Under the pieces are notes generated by a model, which was given only the letters and a program-made list of their open reading frames with translations, made no database searches and was not told where the DNA came from. From Phyto melanocephala (lineage: Eukaryota; Arthropoda; Insecta; Diptera; Rhinophoridae), in contig OW799235.1 in NCBI GenBank assembly GCA_941918925.1, positions 49,833,491 through 49,897,490 of the forward strand: a stretch of 64,000 nucleotides of DNA, written 5' to 3'. Both the position numbers and the translations under genes were made by a program. Shown here one piece after another: positions 1 through 11,689 of this stretch (its first letter is position 1; each line of letters opens with the position of its first letter).

Positions 1-580
1 AGAACGCCAAACCCCTTAAACGATTAAAGGATGAACTTAAACGTTGGGCGATGGAGGAACATGTCAGAAAATGGCAAAGCACATATGTAGGTAAGGTGAC
101 AAGAACACTATGGGGTGATCCAAATCTTGGGAAATCAAAGGAGATTCTGAGACTAAGTAGACCTACACTTAGGAAACTAACCAGTGTAATTACAGGTCAT
201 ACGGAGTTGAGAACTCATCTAGCTCGCATGAGATTATCTGAGGAGACAACATGTAGAGCATGCGTGGAAGAGGATGAGACTTTGGTACATTACCTCTCTT
301 TGTCCTGTGTTTGGGCATATTAGGCGCGAAAACTTTACAGTGGATACTATGCCGAACTTAGAATACTTGGGGAACTCGAACTGGAGATCCATAAGGCGTT
401 ACATTGAGGGGACTGGGTTCTTAGACCAGTCCGTTATTTATGGGAAATTATTTTTATGGTTTTTGTTTGGGAGTTCCGTTTTCCATATGGAGCGCACAAC
501 ATGCCAACTGGGCATAAGTGCATACCTGTCATGGGTTTGAGCTTTTATACCCCTCCTTTTCAACCTAACCTAACCTACAT
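1..580 (+). pseudogene. 3' end of an RNase-H-type non-LTR retrotransposon (copy 1)
   Basis: The translated C-terminal tail of an I/R1/LOA-group polyprotein is open from about 51 to 323. It is about 90% identical by eye to the tail at 16232-16672. It keeps the start of the terminal cysteine motif (CRAC, then EEDETL..H) that follows RNase H in these families. A frameshift near 300 moves the continuation (PVFGHIRRENFTVD) into another frame, open to 540. The 3' UTR ends in a CCTAA-rich tail (CAACCTAACCTAACCTAC, 561-578), as is common for such elements. The 5' part lies outside the window, so truncation cannot be judged. It is non-functional on its own. Confidence 0.75.
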
Positions 581-779
581 TTTTGTTCTTTTGAGTTAAT
601 CATTGCATTAGGTTTGTTTTCTTGCTCTTTTTCATAATGGTAAACAGCTAAAGTCATACTTAACCCAGAATAGCTTCATAAATAAAATGCTGGCCAATGT
701 CACTATGACTCTTTATAATTTTTTATAACTTAGGAAATATGACTCAAGAAATGAATGCTCACGTCTAAGATAGTTATCG
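581..779. other. AT-rich DNA, no gene seen
   Basis: Short spacer between the non-LTR tail and a DINE fragment. I see no motif here that I can assign. Confidence 0.5.
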
Positions 780-1014
780 AGATACTGATTTGCAATACCG
801 ATCTGTTTCTGAAAATTTCTGATATTTTGATACCTTGCACGGGTCTTGGAGTTTTCGGTTGCTTCAAAAAGTTGATTTCAACATGTACATGGACAGACTG
901 ATAATACTTAACTGACTCCCCTAATCATAAACTTTCAGAAAATATATACTTAATGGGGTCACACGGAAAGACAAACCTAAATACCCTTACACTCACTGTG
1001 AAGGATATAAAAAA
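780..1014 (+). mobile_element. DINE-1-like element, 3' fragment
   Basis: Matches the right part of the complete copies, for example 33730-33928: the GGTTGCTTCAAAAAGTTGATTT block, then ACTCCCCTAATCATAAACTTTC, then CACACGGAAAGACAAACCT, ending in the CACTGTGAAGGATATAA terminus. The left part with the TTCGGC hairpin is missing. DINE-1-like elements are non-coding and thought to be moved by Helentron proteins. Confidence 0.75.
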
Positions 1015-1654
1015 ATTCATGATTTAAAATCGTAGCCTGAATTAGGTGTAAGGTTTGTCAAGTCGGTGATTTTAGTACTGTTTAAGGTGCTTTTTTTAAA
1101 TTTTGAGTTATTTTTTTTTTTAATTTTAAGTGATTTTCTTTTATCTTTGGTGATACCAAATACTAAATTTAAAATTAAATTTTTTTTTAATTGAAAAAAT
1201 TTTTCGCAATGGTAAACAAGAGCGGCAAGAGTTTTTTGGCTGTTAAAAATTGTCATGTTCATACAGTTTGTATGCAGCAAACCAAAATATCGCGGAGGTA
1301 ATGCTTTACAATTAGAAAATCCAATTTCGAAAAAAGCGTTAGAGAGTGAAGTTGGCTAAAACAAAAAGAATATATCTTTGTATTCAAAACTTTTAGCGTG
1401 AAAAAAAAGTTGGCTTCAAAAAACAAAAGTATACAAAAAGTTAGAATTGTGTGTCCTAAATTATTAAGCGGAAATAAAGTTATTTGGAATAAAAAGTGGA
1501 AAATATTAAACAGGATGAATGGATGTAAATAAGTTTTTTGCTTAAGAAGATTTTGGTTTTCTTTTATGTTTTGATTTTCTTAATTTTTAATTAATTGTAA
1601 AACATAAATGAGCAACTTATTTAATTAGTTCAAGAAAATCCATGTTTATATAAT
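1015..1654. other. AT-rich intergenic DNA
   Basis: Long A and T runs with no open frame showing a recognisable domain. An 87-codon minus-strand frame (1017-1280) is low complexity and is not credited as a gene. Confidence 0.5.
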
Positions 1655-2306
1655 ACAAGTAAGAGCACTATATTTGGCTGTGTCGAATTTTTTATAACCA
1701 CCACCAATTTTGTAAACACTTTTATAGCATAAAATTTTTTATTTTGTTATTAACTGTAATGCTATGGAATAAAATCTTTATACTTAAATATGTATCACTC
1801 TGTTTTAAAACTTCGATGTGCTATTAAAATATTTTCGTAGGAGTGTCGAAGAAATTCCTGCTTATAAATTTAACTCAGATATGTCAATATAGAGTCCTTT
1901 ATTCTTCCGAAATCTTTATTCATAGAGAAACTATATGAATTTGAGATAAAGAGTTATATAGGAGGTGGGCGTAAGAGTACAAAGTCTTTGAACAAAAGCA
2001 ATGTTTGCAAAATTTCAAAATCATACATCTTATCTTTCCGAACTCATAACTCTATTTTCGGGGAAAAATACTTTTTTTACTCAGTTAATCTACGTTAATG
2101 CGTTTGGACACAATTGCATTTTATTCGATGTAAGAAGGACATAATTTTTTTAACCTACTCTTTCATAACGAGCTATAACTCTTTTCCTAGTTTCATTTTC
2201 AATACCTAACTTTTCTTTTCCGACATCTATAGTGCTTTTAACAGACGGACGGACACATCTAGATCGTCATAAAATGAAACCAGGTCACAGAAAATATTTA
2301 CGTTAT
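1655..2306 (+). mobile_element. DINE-1-like element, long subfamily, left part
   Basis: Begins with a form of ACAAGTAAGAGCACTATATT followed by the decayed TTTGGCTGTGTCGAA hairpin and the CCACCACCAATTTTG block shared with 21262-21340. Internal blocks on DNA of the 'gtgggcgt' type and the AGACGGACGGACA core (about 2240) match the copy at 21262-23225. The BEL element starting at 2307 interrupts it; the likely continuation is at 7451-7660. Confidence 0.7.
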
Positions 2307-2532
2307 TGCAAACCGCAAAGAAGATCGGAGGCTTGCGTTGAACAATTACAATTACAATACAATGTTAATGCTTGTAATATTGATGTTTATTTCTAAAAAG
2401 ACACACTTAAGTATAAAATATAAATTTATAAGAAATACTTACCGCAGTTTTGTACCTCCTTCTTAGACAAAAGACGGAAAATTATGTATAAGCATTTACT
2501 TATCTTGTAATTAGTGAGGAAAAACAATATCA
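2307..2532 (-). repeat. BEL/Pao 3' LTR
   Basis: Left LTR, which is the 3' LTR of this minus-strand element; TG...CA ends; pairs with 7225-7450. Confidence 0.85.
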
Positions 2533-3120
2533 ATACAAATGCCAGCTTGGAGACGGGCCTTTGTAGGCTTCCAGATGCGGTCTTAACATCAGCTCTTCTC
2601 GCAACGCCATCAGCACCGGGATAAACGCAACTGACCAGACCTCGCCGCCATTGACTTCGAGGGATATTTGGGTCGCATATGAATACCACATCACCCACAT
2701 TAATAGGAGTAGTACGTTCACACCATTTGACTCTTCTAGTCAACGAATCGATTCCGCAAACTTCTTCTCACCCGCCACTGTATCTTTAGGGAGAAGATCT
2801 TCGCGTCAGGTTCATTTATAGAAGGTGTTGCCGTTACATTTCCTATTCCAATTAAAAAATGATTAGATGTAAGCGGTTCTTCCTCATGATGACTTATAGG
2901 CAGATGTGTTAAGGCCGTGAATTAACTATGTTTTCAGCTTCAATCAGGAGGGATTGTAAGACGTGTTCTTTTGGGGACACCTCTTTCATAGTATGGAGTA
3001 ATACCCTCTTTACACATTGAACCATTCTTTCCCAAATATTACTTGGTTTTTAGGGTGGCTGACCATTTTAAATACGCTTAAGGTCAGCTGGAAATGATTC
3101 TCGTTGAACTTGCTTGCATA
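2426..3120 (-). pseudogene. BEL/Pao integrase C-terminal region
   Basis: The minus strand encodes the DUF5641-type tail of Pao integrase: WCERTTPINVGDVV, then WRRGLVSCVYPGADGVARRA and DVKTASGSLQRPVSKL. Upstream, about 3050-3000, a NIWERMVQCVKRVLL-like stretch matches the conserved W-E-R segment of the integrase core, with stops around it. The catalytic core between about 3120 and 3370 cannot be followed and is probably deleted. The frame runs into the 3' LTR. This part would normally bind DNA during insertion. Confidence 0.75.
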
Positions 3121-3376
3121 ACAGTTTTTCAGCTAAGTCTAGCTCACGCGAAGTGAATCCATTTTCTTCCAAGTTACCATAAATTTTTTGGCTCTTGTTT
3201 TTAAATCGAATAACCCATGCCATCGACCTTTTCAATCGTAGAAATGACGAAAATCTGTCAAAATCTATAAAGTTATCTTTTATAATTAAAAGTGTAATTC
3301 GGGGTCGAATTTCTTCCTCAAAATGTTCTTCTGTGGAAGGCGTTTCAATGGTGTAACATGGCCATTAATGTTCATC

Positions 3377-4960
3377 TTATTTCAGAAACTGTGGACCATT
3401 TATCCATTCGGATGACATGGAAAAATCAATATTATTGTAGCATCTAGTGGCATCATCAGCTACGTTTTCTCTTGTAGAGACCCACTTCCAGTTATCAATA
3501 TTAGTAGAAGTCAGTATTTCTGATATTCTATGGGCTACATACGGCTTGTAGTTTCTATTTCTACTTGAAATCCATTTTAATACTGTTTTCGAATCGCTCC
3601 ATAATACTATTGTTTCTGGAACATATTTATGTTCATTAATCACATTTTGTTTTATTCTCGTTCCAAGGACGGCGGCTTGTAATTCCAGGCGATGAATCGA
3701 AATCTTTTTTAGAGGCGCGCATTTGGTTTTCGAGCACACGAAACTTACAGTAAAAGTTCCATCAATAGCAACGAATCTCCAATATGCAACGGCGGCAAAT
3801 ACTTCTTCACTAGAGTCAACAAATATGTGTAATTGGATTTGCATAGTTTTATCAGGAGGATAATAAAATCGCGGCAAACGAAATTAAAGATATTTCTTAG
3901 TTGTGACCGCCAACGTTCCCAAGCAACATTTATATCATCAGGTATCGGATCATCACATCTTATGCTACGTTTCTATATACTGCGTAATACCAATTTACCT
4001 CCGACAATAAAATAGCTTAAAAATCCTAGAGGATCAAATGTTGACATAATAACGCTTAGTATTTGACGCTTTGTAGGTTTTTTCTTTCCGATTATGATAT
4101 CTTCATCTACTTTATTAAATTTCAAATTAAACATAAGAGTGTCAGAGACTGGATCCCAGTAAATACCGAAAACTTTTTCTTTATTATCAGTGGATGGAAG
4201 AGTTTTTAAGAATGAGGTTCCATCAAGGGCCAGGGTGACCTTGTTCGAGTTTGAAGTAAGCCCTCTAAGTTCGAATCCTCCATTTTTATAAATTTCTCGA
4301 ACTTGCTTTGAAATTTCGATAGGCTCTTCGATTGAGTCAAAACTGTCCACAAAATCATCGGTGTAGTGATGATCCAATATGGGTTCTATTGCTCTAGGAT
4401 TGCGATCATTGTTTTCCTTTGCATTAGTCTTCATTACATGTATAGCTGAACATGGTGAACAGGAGGCTCCAAATGTCATGACCAACATTTCGTATTCATC
4501 AGGTACTTTGGTCGCCATTTCTCCATAGAAAACGTTGAGATATTCGATCACTCGACTGTATGATGACTTGGTGAAACATTTCACGAATATCTGCACTGAC
4601 GGCAACTTTTCTGCTCCGAAAATTAAAAAAATGGCGGTCAATGAAGAAATATATTGAGGACCTTTGAGCAAGTTATCGTTTAAAGATGTGACATTGGCTT
4701 TTGCTGCAGCATCAAAAACCAATCATATTTTCTTTTTCTCTTTATTGGGATTTATTACACCAAAATGTGGTAAATACCACTTTTTACCTGATATCAGGCA
4801 TATATCTTCAGGTGCCACTTTACGAACATAACCCTTTTCAACGTACCCGTTTATTATTTCACTGTAGGCTGCAGTAAATTCTGAATTACGTCTCATTTTC
4901 TTTTCAATACCCTCAAGACGGCTGAGCGGTAGTTGGTAACTATCTGGTAGTTTTATTTAT
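3377..4960 (-). pseudogene. BEL/Pao reverse transcriptase and RNase H
   Basis: The minus strand shows the Pao RT landmarks: PLSRLEG near 4920, VFDAAAKANVTSLND at 4720-4680, MTFGASCSPCSAIHVMKTN, and the catalytic box as YTDDFVDS (about 4355; YVDD is usual). RNase H follows from 3877: HIFVDSSEEVFAAVAYWR, then RLELQAAVLG, WSDSKTVLKWI and STRENVADDATR. The RT frame is 249 codons and the RNase H frame 166. A frame change near 4722 and another near 3900 break the polyprotein. It copies element RNA inside virus-like particles when intact. Confidence 0.85.
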
Positions 4961-5201
4961 CTGTTTTCCATAACAGGCCGGTTTGAAAACGATTACCAAT
5001 ACGTTTTGTTGATTTATGAAGAATTGTTTTAGCTCTGATGTCATCATCTCTTTCAATTAAAGGAACAGATCTTACGCCCATATTTTCAATATTAAAATAA
5101 GTTTCAACCATTTTGTCGACCTGTTGTTGATATTTTTATAAGGCTTTATAAAATGCCTGCATTGCTAAATTTAAATTGGATACGGCGTAAATATACATTT
5201 C

Positions 5202-5632
5202 TTAGAAGATGACTCTTTTTCTTTTCGATGGTTCTTTTGCTGAACGGCCACCAAACCATTGTATATTTAAATTATTACTTTTCCCGCGTACACCAACGTA
5301 ATCGGCAATTTCTTTATCCAACATGGTTATAGACGAGCCATCGTCAAATAAAGCATAAATGTTAATACTGCGTTTTTCGCCGTATAATGTAACAGGTAGT
5401 ACACGAAACAAAATGTATTGTTGCTCTTGGAGCAACTTAGAACTTTATGGTTTGATTCACTAGTATCACTTATTTCTGGTTGTACTGGAACGGAGGCAAT
5501 AGGCGTGTGCTCGTGTAACAATTTGTTATGTCTACGTTGGCATGCTTCTACTAGACATAATCTCCTTTTACGGCAATATCGAATTGAATGTCCAATATTT
5601 AAACACGAAAAACAGGCATGAACTTTTTTCAC
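5202..5632 (-). pseudogene. BEL/Pao Gag zinc knuckle and aspartic protease
   Basis: The knuckle is visible as CFSCLNIGHSIRYC (C-x2-C-x4-H-x4-C) followed by the basic CRKRRLC stretch. In an overlapping frame the DUF1758-type protease has the active site ALFDDGSSITML, where DDGS is the usual Pao variant of DTG. The two domains lie in different frames over 5327-5435, so a frameshift separates them. The protease would cut the Gag-Pol polyprotein. Confidence 0.75.
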
Positions 5633-5805
5633 AATGGCCTAACGTTCGTTAACTTTAAGATTTAGAAATTTTCGACTGTCATATATTTTATGATTTTTCT
5701 TACACACAGGGCACTGTTGGTTTCTTTCTGTTGCATGTAGCACTCGGGGTTTCGGTTCATTATTGTTCACGTCTTGTATCGAACATATTAAATTTGCCAC
5801 TTCAC

Positions 5806-7069
5806 TTAGCCACTCACTAAAAGTTCAATTGTAGGATACGGTTTAATATTAATTGCTATTTTGGCCCATTCCAACTTTTTACTCATGGGAAGTTTCAAAA
5901 CCAGTTTTTCTAAAAGCGTGGGGTTGGCTATGTGTTGCTCACCGTTGACCGATTTAAGAAACACTGACAAGTTTTTTACTTTTGTTGAAAATGACACTAG
6001 TTTTACTAAATTGTTTTCATTTATAAAAGGCAACTCTTTTACCTTTTTCAGTTGACTTTTTATTAGCCTTCCAAAACGAAATTTTAGTTGGTCAAGGACA
6101 GCACTAACATTATCAGGGTGGATAAGTAATGACTGGACCATATCCTTAGCATCACCTTTTAGGCACTTTTGCAATCGTTGGTTATTTTCAAAATTAGTAT
6201 AACCATAGGTGGCAGTTGACTGGCTATATGCCGTATAAAATAATGGCCAGTCTTCGGGTTCACCACTCTGGCAAATCCTGTAATTTACGTGGCGTTACAT
6301 AGTGCGTTTCATTTGGGCTTAAATTGCTGATGGCTGGTTGCTGTTGGCTTGAGTATATATTACCAAAGGATGGCGACAAAAAATGGCTTGTAACAGGCGG
6401 CACATAAATGTTACGTGAATAAGTCGCAGCTTGCGTCGACGGCGGGGCGACGCTGTACGCAGAAACAAATGTTGGCTGCATTTGTGTCATCGCGGTTGAT
6501 ATTGTCGATGTATGCGAAGCTTGAATATTACGGGACTCGATTGTTGTTGCAAAGTCAATGGCGGACCTATTTGGCATTTCAATAGAATTAAGGTTATGGT
6601 CACATACCATTTTTGATTAGGCTACTTTCATTTGTTGACATTGAAGTCTACTTTTCAAGAGTTGTGACTGTGTCTCGTGCAGCTGCTGTTTCAAAATGGT
6701 TAATTGCTTTTGCATCTCTACTAGGGTGATGGTTTCTTTCGATGCTGATGGCTGCATGCTTATTGAGGCTGATTTAAATGTGTCATCTGATGTCTTGGAG
6801 ACTTTTTAGGTGCTGGTTTGCTTTTCAGATGACTTCCTTTTAACTGTACAGCCTCCTTTTGACATCTCTGTACCGGCTACATTACTGCTTGTATTTGTGT
6901 TTGATGCGGGCTGCATCCCTTGGTGATATGAGGCTGTTTGTGTGTTGACCGTATTTCTACTGTTGATATCTCTTACATTTATTTCATGATCAGGCGGATC
7001 AGATGTAAAAGTGTCTGCACTGACTGTGCTTCTTAGGTTAAGTGGGCTCCGGCGTACTGGTGGTGCCAT
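5806..7069 (-). pseudogene. BEL/Pao Gag
   Basis: The start is probably the ATG at 7069 (MAPPVRRSPLNLRS), 155 bp inside the 5' LTR. A serine/threonine/asparagine-rich N-terminal part is followed, in frames broken near 6806 and 6610, by a DUF1759-like capsid segment at 6174-5806 (LKGDAKDMVQSLL, KFRFGRLIKSQLK, LEKLVLKLP). Stops and frame changes are present, so no full Gag can be made. DUF1759 is the usual capsid domain of this lineage. Confidence 0.7.
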
Positions 7070-7224
7070 TTTTTTATATTAAAATATATAAAAACAACTT
7101 CACTTCAATTTGTTTTAATGGCTGCAGGCTGGCGTTTGTTTTATTTTACAGGACACACACACACTCTGAACATAAAGGCGCACTTATGGCTCGCAACCAA
7201 AACCAATTTGCGAAATAAAAATAT

Positions 7225-7450
7225 TGCGAACCGCAATGAAGATCGGAGGTTTGCGTTGAACAATTACAATTACAATATAATGTTAATGCTTGTAATATTG
7301 ATGTTTATTTCTAAAAAGACACACTTAAGTATAAAATATAAATTTATAAGAAATACTTACCGCAGTTTTGTACCTCCTTCTTAGACAAAAGACAGAAAAT
7401 TATGTATAAGCATTTACTTATCTTGTAATTAGTAAGGAAAAATAATATCA
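7225..7450 (-). repeat. BEL/Pao 5' LTR
   Basis: Right LTR of the minus-strand element, 226 bp, TG...CA ends. The bases inside it toward 7069 should hold the primer-binding site; I could not identify the tRNA with confidence. Confidence 0.85.
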
Positions 7451-7660
7451 AACAAGAAGACAAAAGCGCGGCTTACAATACAAATGTCATATAATCAACT
7501 ACAATAAACATTGCAAAATAACAACCGCTGTTCAAGGGCAACATTAGAATTAGTCATTCTGTAACATACGATATAAAGTTTAAAATGGATATTTCGATGT
7601 GTTACAAACGGAATGACAAAATTAATATACCCTACCAATTTTTTGGTGGCGGGCATAAAA
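7451..7660 (+). mobile_element. DINE-1-like element, right part after the BEL insertion
   Basis: Contains ATGGATATTTCGATGTGTTA, CAAACGGAATGACAAA and TACCNACCAATTTTTTGGTGG, the terminal block seen in reverse at 54575-54650. It is the likely continuation of 1655-2306. Bases 7451-7560 do not match other copies well. Confidence 0.55.
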
Positions 7661-7813
7661 AGGACATTATTTAAAGATGTGAAATATAAAGAAAATTTTT
7701 GGGAAAGTATAGGGAACGACATTATTTTGCCTGGTTCTTTATGAAAAATATTATTTTCTTCAAAATAAATAAGTATGTATATTTTTTATCTTTAAAATAA
7801 TTTAGTTAAAGAG

Positions 7814-7966
7814 GTCAAAGTGATTTGGAAAAGTTTAAGAGACAGATATGGAAAGCAAAAGATGGCCGTAGATCTTCCTTCAGGTTCTTCCCAAAGAAGT
7901 GAAGCTCCGTGGAAGTTCATGAATAGTTAGGACTTTCTATTAGAATCTATGGAGCCTACTAGATAA
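7814..7966 (+). pseudogene. MADF-domain-like fragment
   Basis: One frame reads VIWKSLRDRYGKQKMA, then SQRSEAPWKFMNS, a stop, then DFLLESMEPTR. The spacing W-x2-LR-x2-Y followed by the aromatic W-K-F and (L)-x-FL matches the middle and end of the MADF DNA-binding domain, usually written WknLRd...pWky...L.FL. The stop TAG at 7928 sits where a leucine is expected. I see no other exon nearby. It could be a relic of a transposon-encoded MADF protein or of a host gene. Confidence 0.45.
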
Positions 7967-9263
7967 GAAATGTACTCAATAATTAATTTAAATATCAATA
8001 AAATATTGATCTGATTATTTTAGCACAAATGGAAATTTTTGTGAAGAACTGGACTTGAGTGTGGAGTCTTTACCTTGATGACAGCAGCAACCAGTCTGTA
8101 AAATTTCCATAAAATAAAAAAGGACGATCTTTTTGTAGAAGTGTTAATAGCGATGAAAAGTAAATATAGTATCCCGCGCCTTAATTGCCAGTTTATAATA
8201 TTGTCGCAATTAAAGGCCTTATTGAGCTCAATTTACCATACTAAAAATTATTTTTAAATTTAAAAATATATACTTGTTTCACTTATTGTCTAAAACTCGA
8301 AATACAACTCTTGAGAAGTATATTCAGTGAAAAGAAAATTCTATAGGTGGCATTTCTAATGTCAAACAAATAAATATTAAAAAAAATAAAAATTTAAAAA
8401 ATGTTTGATGAAAATTTTAAAAAAACTCAAAAACATACACACATATACCTATATATATATATATATAAATATAATTGCAAATACATATATTTTATGAACA
8501 GGAACAAAACTGAAGAGAAGGCATTATTTGATTTGGTATAAATACCTCGTATTTTTACAGCTATCAAATGCTAATGGAATAACATAAATTGAGTATGTGT
8601 GAACACCTTTTTTAATTGCTCAATCAACACTTAATTGAAACAAATAACAATATCTGTCTGAACAGGCTATAAGCAAAGAATAGTAAGAAAACTGCTTAGC
8701 AATGATTAAGGATAAGTTCGACCGACTTGAGCAACATGAAGGTGATGATGCGTAGTTAAAGATTTTGCAGTTACTAAACAGAAAAATTAATTGTAAAGAA
8801 AAAATATGATTGCTTTTTCTACTTTTTGAAATCTGTCTATGGGCCATTATTATAACTTACCAATAACTAAAATTAGGATATTATCGGACAGATAATTAGT
8901 TTTTCGTTATTACAATTTTACTTTAACCTAAAAGTGTCCGATAAGTTAAAGGGAAGATCACTCTACCTTTAACTTTTAACGTGAGGTTTATAAATTAAAA
9001 GTTACCATATTTTCTACCGTATAAGGGAATTGTTTACTATTTGCTTGTCGTTGTCACTATGGTTTTAAAAAACTAATAAATTTGTTCAGCATTTGCTTTG
9101 GTGCTGCCATACTTTAAAATAAATACAATTTATTTTACAAGCAGGTTGTAATAACGAAACATACTTAATGGTCAGTTTATTGCTCACGTTAACAAAAGTT
9201 ACCTTTTATTAACATGAACTTTGTCGGCAAGTTGTAATAATGAAGAAGAAGAAGAATTCAATT
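7967..9263. other. AT-rich DNA, no gene seen
   Basis: No domain-bearing frame. A short TA microsatellite lies near 8449-8468. A (GAA)n-like run precedes the MITE at 9240-9257. Confidence 0.5.
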
Positions 9264-9606
9264 TATACACAGAAAAAATTATAGATAAAATATTTTTCAT
9301 ATTCATTCTCTGAAATTTTTGTCTGAATTAAATAAATAGTTTTTTCAAATATTCTTGAACTAAAAGATGTTTGTGAATTTTTTCAATAAACTTTTTATTT
9401 GTTTCTGTTAATAATTTGTTTAAAAGTCTTAAATATTTTAATAAAAAGTTTTACAGATTCAAACATAAAACTGTATTGGAAAAAAATTAGTTTATTTCTT
9501 TGTTTGAATTTACAAATTTAGTGATAGGTCCTCATTCAAACAAATTTCATATTTGGTTCTCTAAATTTCTTTATTGAATCAAAAATTTAGTTTTTTCTGT
9601 GTATAT
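9264..9606. mobile_element. Short MITE with ACACAGAAAAAA termini
   Basis: The left end TATACACAGAAAAAATTA and the right end TAGTTTTTTCTGTGTATATA are inverted copies, about 17 bp, next to TA. There is no coding capacity in about 340 bp. The CACAGAAAAA terminus and TA target suggest a mariner-like origin; the superfamily is inferred. Confidence 0.65.
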
Positions 9607-10794
9607 ACATATGGGCATTTCCTCCGAATGGTCAACCAAGATAGAAAAATAAAATTTTGATTATCATCGTGTTTTACTATTTATAATAATAAAAAAGGCT
9701 ATGTTTTTATATTTAATAGAATGGTGTCATAGCATATCTCAGCCGTTATGCTTGAGGAAATTGGGCTGGAAACTTGACAATTTTATATATTTTTTTAAAC
9801 TACTTCTAAAGACATTTTTATTTTTAATTATTTTACATGCAAAAAATGTATTATGTTTGCAATCTTTCTTCAAAATCTCTCTATTACAATCAATTAAGAA
9901 GAAAATGTGTTAAGAGAACAAAAAAAGTTCGATTAGCGGTTAATTTTTACTTTATTTCTTATTTATGTTTTAATCGTAAGTTCGCGACCGTAAAAATCAT
10001 TTTATTGTAATTGCTTTGCATTAATTGTCACCAGGTGCCATACATAACACTTTTTAATTAAGTTCAGTGTCACTAATTTGTAAATAAAAAAAAGACTTCT
10101 AAGTTACAATTAAATTTTTTTTTTATTTGCACAATTTCGTACGTTCGCGATCGTAAGAACTTAATGTCATGCGTTATGAATGTCACTTTTACTCAATGGT
10201 CTTGAAGTCCATGGTGTTCACCCTTACCATGGTGTTCACAAAAACTACGCAAATGCACACTTTTTTACAGAGATTTTTTTTTCGCTTTTTCACTTTTGTA
10301 ATAATTAAGGTTTGTACTTTCCTTATGTTATTTACTTCATTTAAATGCAAATTGAAAACCAGTAATATTACTTGAATTATAAAAAAGTGACGCTCAATGC
10401 AAATTGTGGAGACAACCTTTCTTTGCAACACCAAATTCGCACTAATTAAGTTTTGACGACTATAACAAATGAAAACACAAGAAAGAAACTCAATAATTCG
10501 AAAACTGTTATTAAATGTTGCATATTTACATTTTTCTGGATTTTATTTAATTTTGTTTACTAAAAATTCTAACGGGGGACTTACGCTTTTGTATGGAAGG
10601 AGTCCGAGGGAGAAACAAAACACCATTCTGAATAAACAAAAAAACAAACATACGAATTTGAGAATTACTTTTTTTTGTTACATATTCCTCGCTGATCACT
10701 CTCAAATTTTTTATTTTTTTTGTTGTTGTTTTTTTTTTACCTAAAATAGTAGTGTAAAGTGCGGGGACACAAAAATTACGTTTTTTTTTAAATT
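9607..10794. other. AT-rich DNA with a repeated CpG-bearing motif
   Basis: No gene recognised. A 20-base motif occurs twice in direct orientation, at 9974-9993 and 10137-10156, 18 of 20 bases alike, around TTCGCGA(C/T)CG. CCATGGTGTTCAC is also repeated at about 10210 and 10229. Open frames here are low complexity. Confidence 0.4.
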
Positions 10795-11215
10795 GACCCA
10801 CATACATACAAACGTGTATACTGATTAGAGAAAACGTGGCATTAAATCGCAGCTGAGCCAAAAAAAAATTTTTTTTAGTTTTTTTTATATTTTTTTTTTT
10901 TAATTTTTTTTTTATTTTATTTTTTATTTTTTATATAATGTATTATTTATATTTTTATTATTTTTTTCTTAATTTTTTTAATTTTTTTTTTTAATATTTT
11001 TTTTTTTTGTTTGTTTTATATTTATTAAATACATTTTAATTATTTTTTTTTTAATTTTTTTTTAATTTTATTTTTATTTTTTTTAACATACATACGTAAA
11101 TTTATAATTTTACAATGGGATGTTTGGTGATACAAACTAATGTTATTGCATGACTACACGTTGTGAAGGGTATATAAGATTCGGCACGGCCGAATATAGC
11201 GCTCTTACTTGTTAT
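10795..11215 (-). mobile_element. DINE-1-like element, minus orientation
   Basis: Holds the block ending in AACGTGGCATTAAATCGC, a long T-rich tract (10860-11090), then ACTACACGTTGTGAAGGGTA and the terminal GATTCGGCACGGCCGAATA hairpin with CTCTTACTTGTT at 11215. The 3' half of the element is missing. Confidence 0.85.
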
Positions 11216-11689
11216 AGCTTTAATTGTTTTTTAATTAGCTTACACAACAGCAAGTTGTTACGTTCCCGTTTTTTTGTAATTTTTTTTTTTTGAAATTAAT
11301 TTTTATTTAAATTTTTGTTTTTATTTGCACTTTATAATTTCACAAGTACTTATTTAACGATTATCAACAGTTTAATGAATGCAGTGTTCTATTCCATCTT
11401 GTGATGATCACTTTGTTCACAACCCGATTTCAAACCATGTAGTTTTACTTTGAGCCGCAAATGAAAAAAAACGGCCAGTGGGTAAACAGAAACAAAGTTA
11501 GTATAGTCATAAGAAAAGTTATCGAGGAACAAGTCGGAAAATTTTTTTTAAATTATAAAATTTTTAAAATTAAAAAAAAAGAACGCAACAAATAATTACC
11601 AGTTTTGATACTTAATCTTAAAACATCTATACCTATTGCACATGCCGTTAATTTAAAAGAAACATAAACATGAAACTATGGCCACTTTA
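11216..11689. other. AT-rich DNA, no gene seen
   Basis: Nothing assignable. It lies immediately upstream of the copy 1 coding remnant and might hold part of that transposon's inverted repeat, but I cannot show this. Confidence 0.35.

Larger units (their letters stand above)
2307..7450 (-). mobile_element. BEL/Pao LTR retrotransposon, decayed
   Basis: Two 226-bp direct repeats, 2307-2532 and 7225-7450, start TGC(A/G)AACCGCAA and end ATATCA, with about seven visible differences. They flank minus-strand gag, protease, reverse transcriptase, RNase H and integrase remnants in BEL/Pao order. All frames are broken, so the copy is inactive. No matching 4-6 bp target duplication is seen (GTTAT on the left, AACAA on the right), so the ends may have been altered. 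It lies inside a DINE-1-like element. LTR divergence of a few percent indicates an insertion older than the 412-like element at 36343. Confidence 0.85.

Noticed and set aside
3833..6055. Plus-strand frames within the BEL region
   Set aside because: They lie opposite recognised minus-strand RT, protease and Gag segments and have no motifs.
2302..7455. Target-site duplication for the BEL element
   Set aside because: GTTAT and AACAA do not match; no duplication is claimed.
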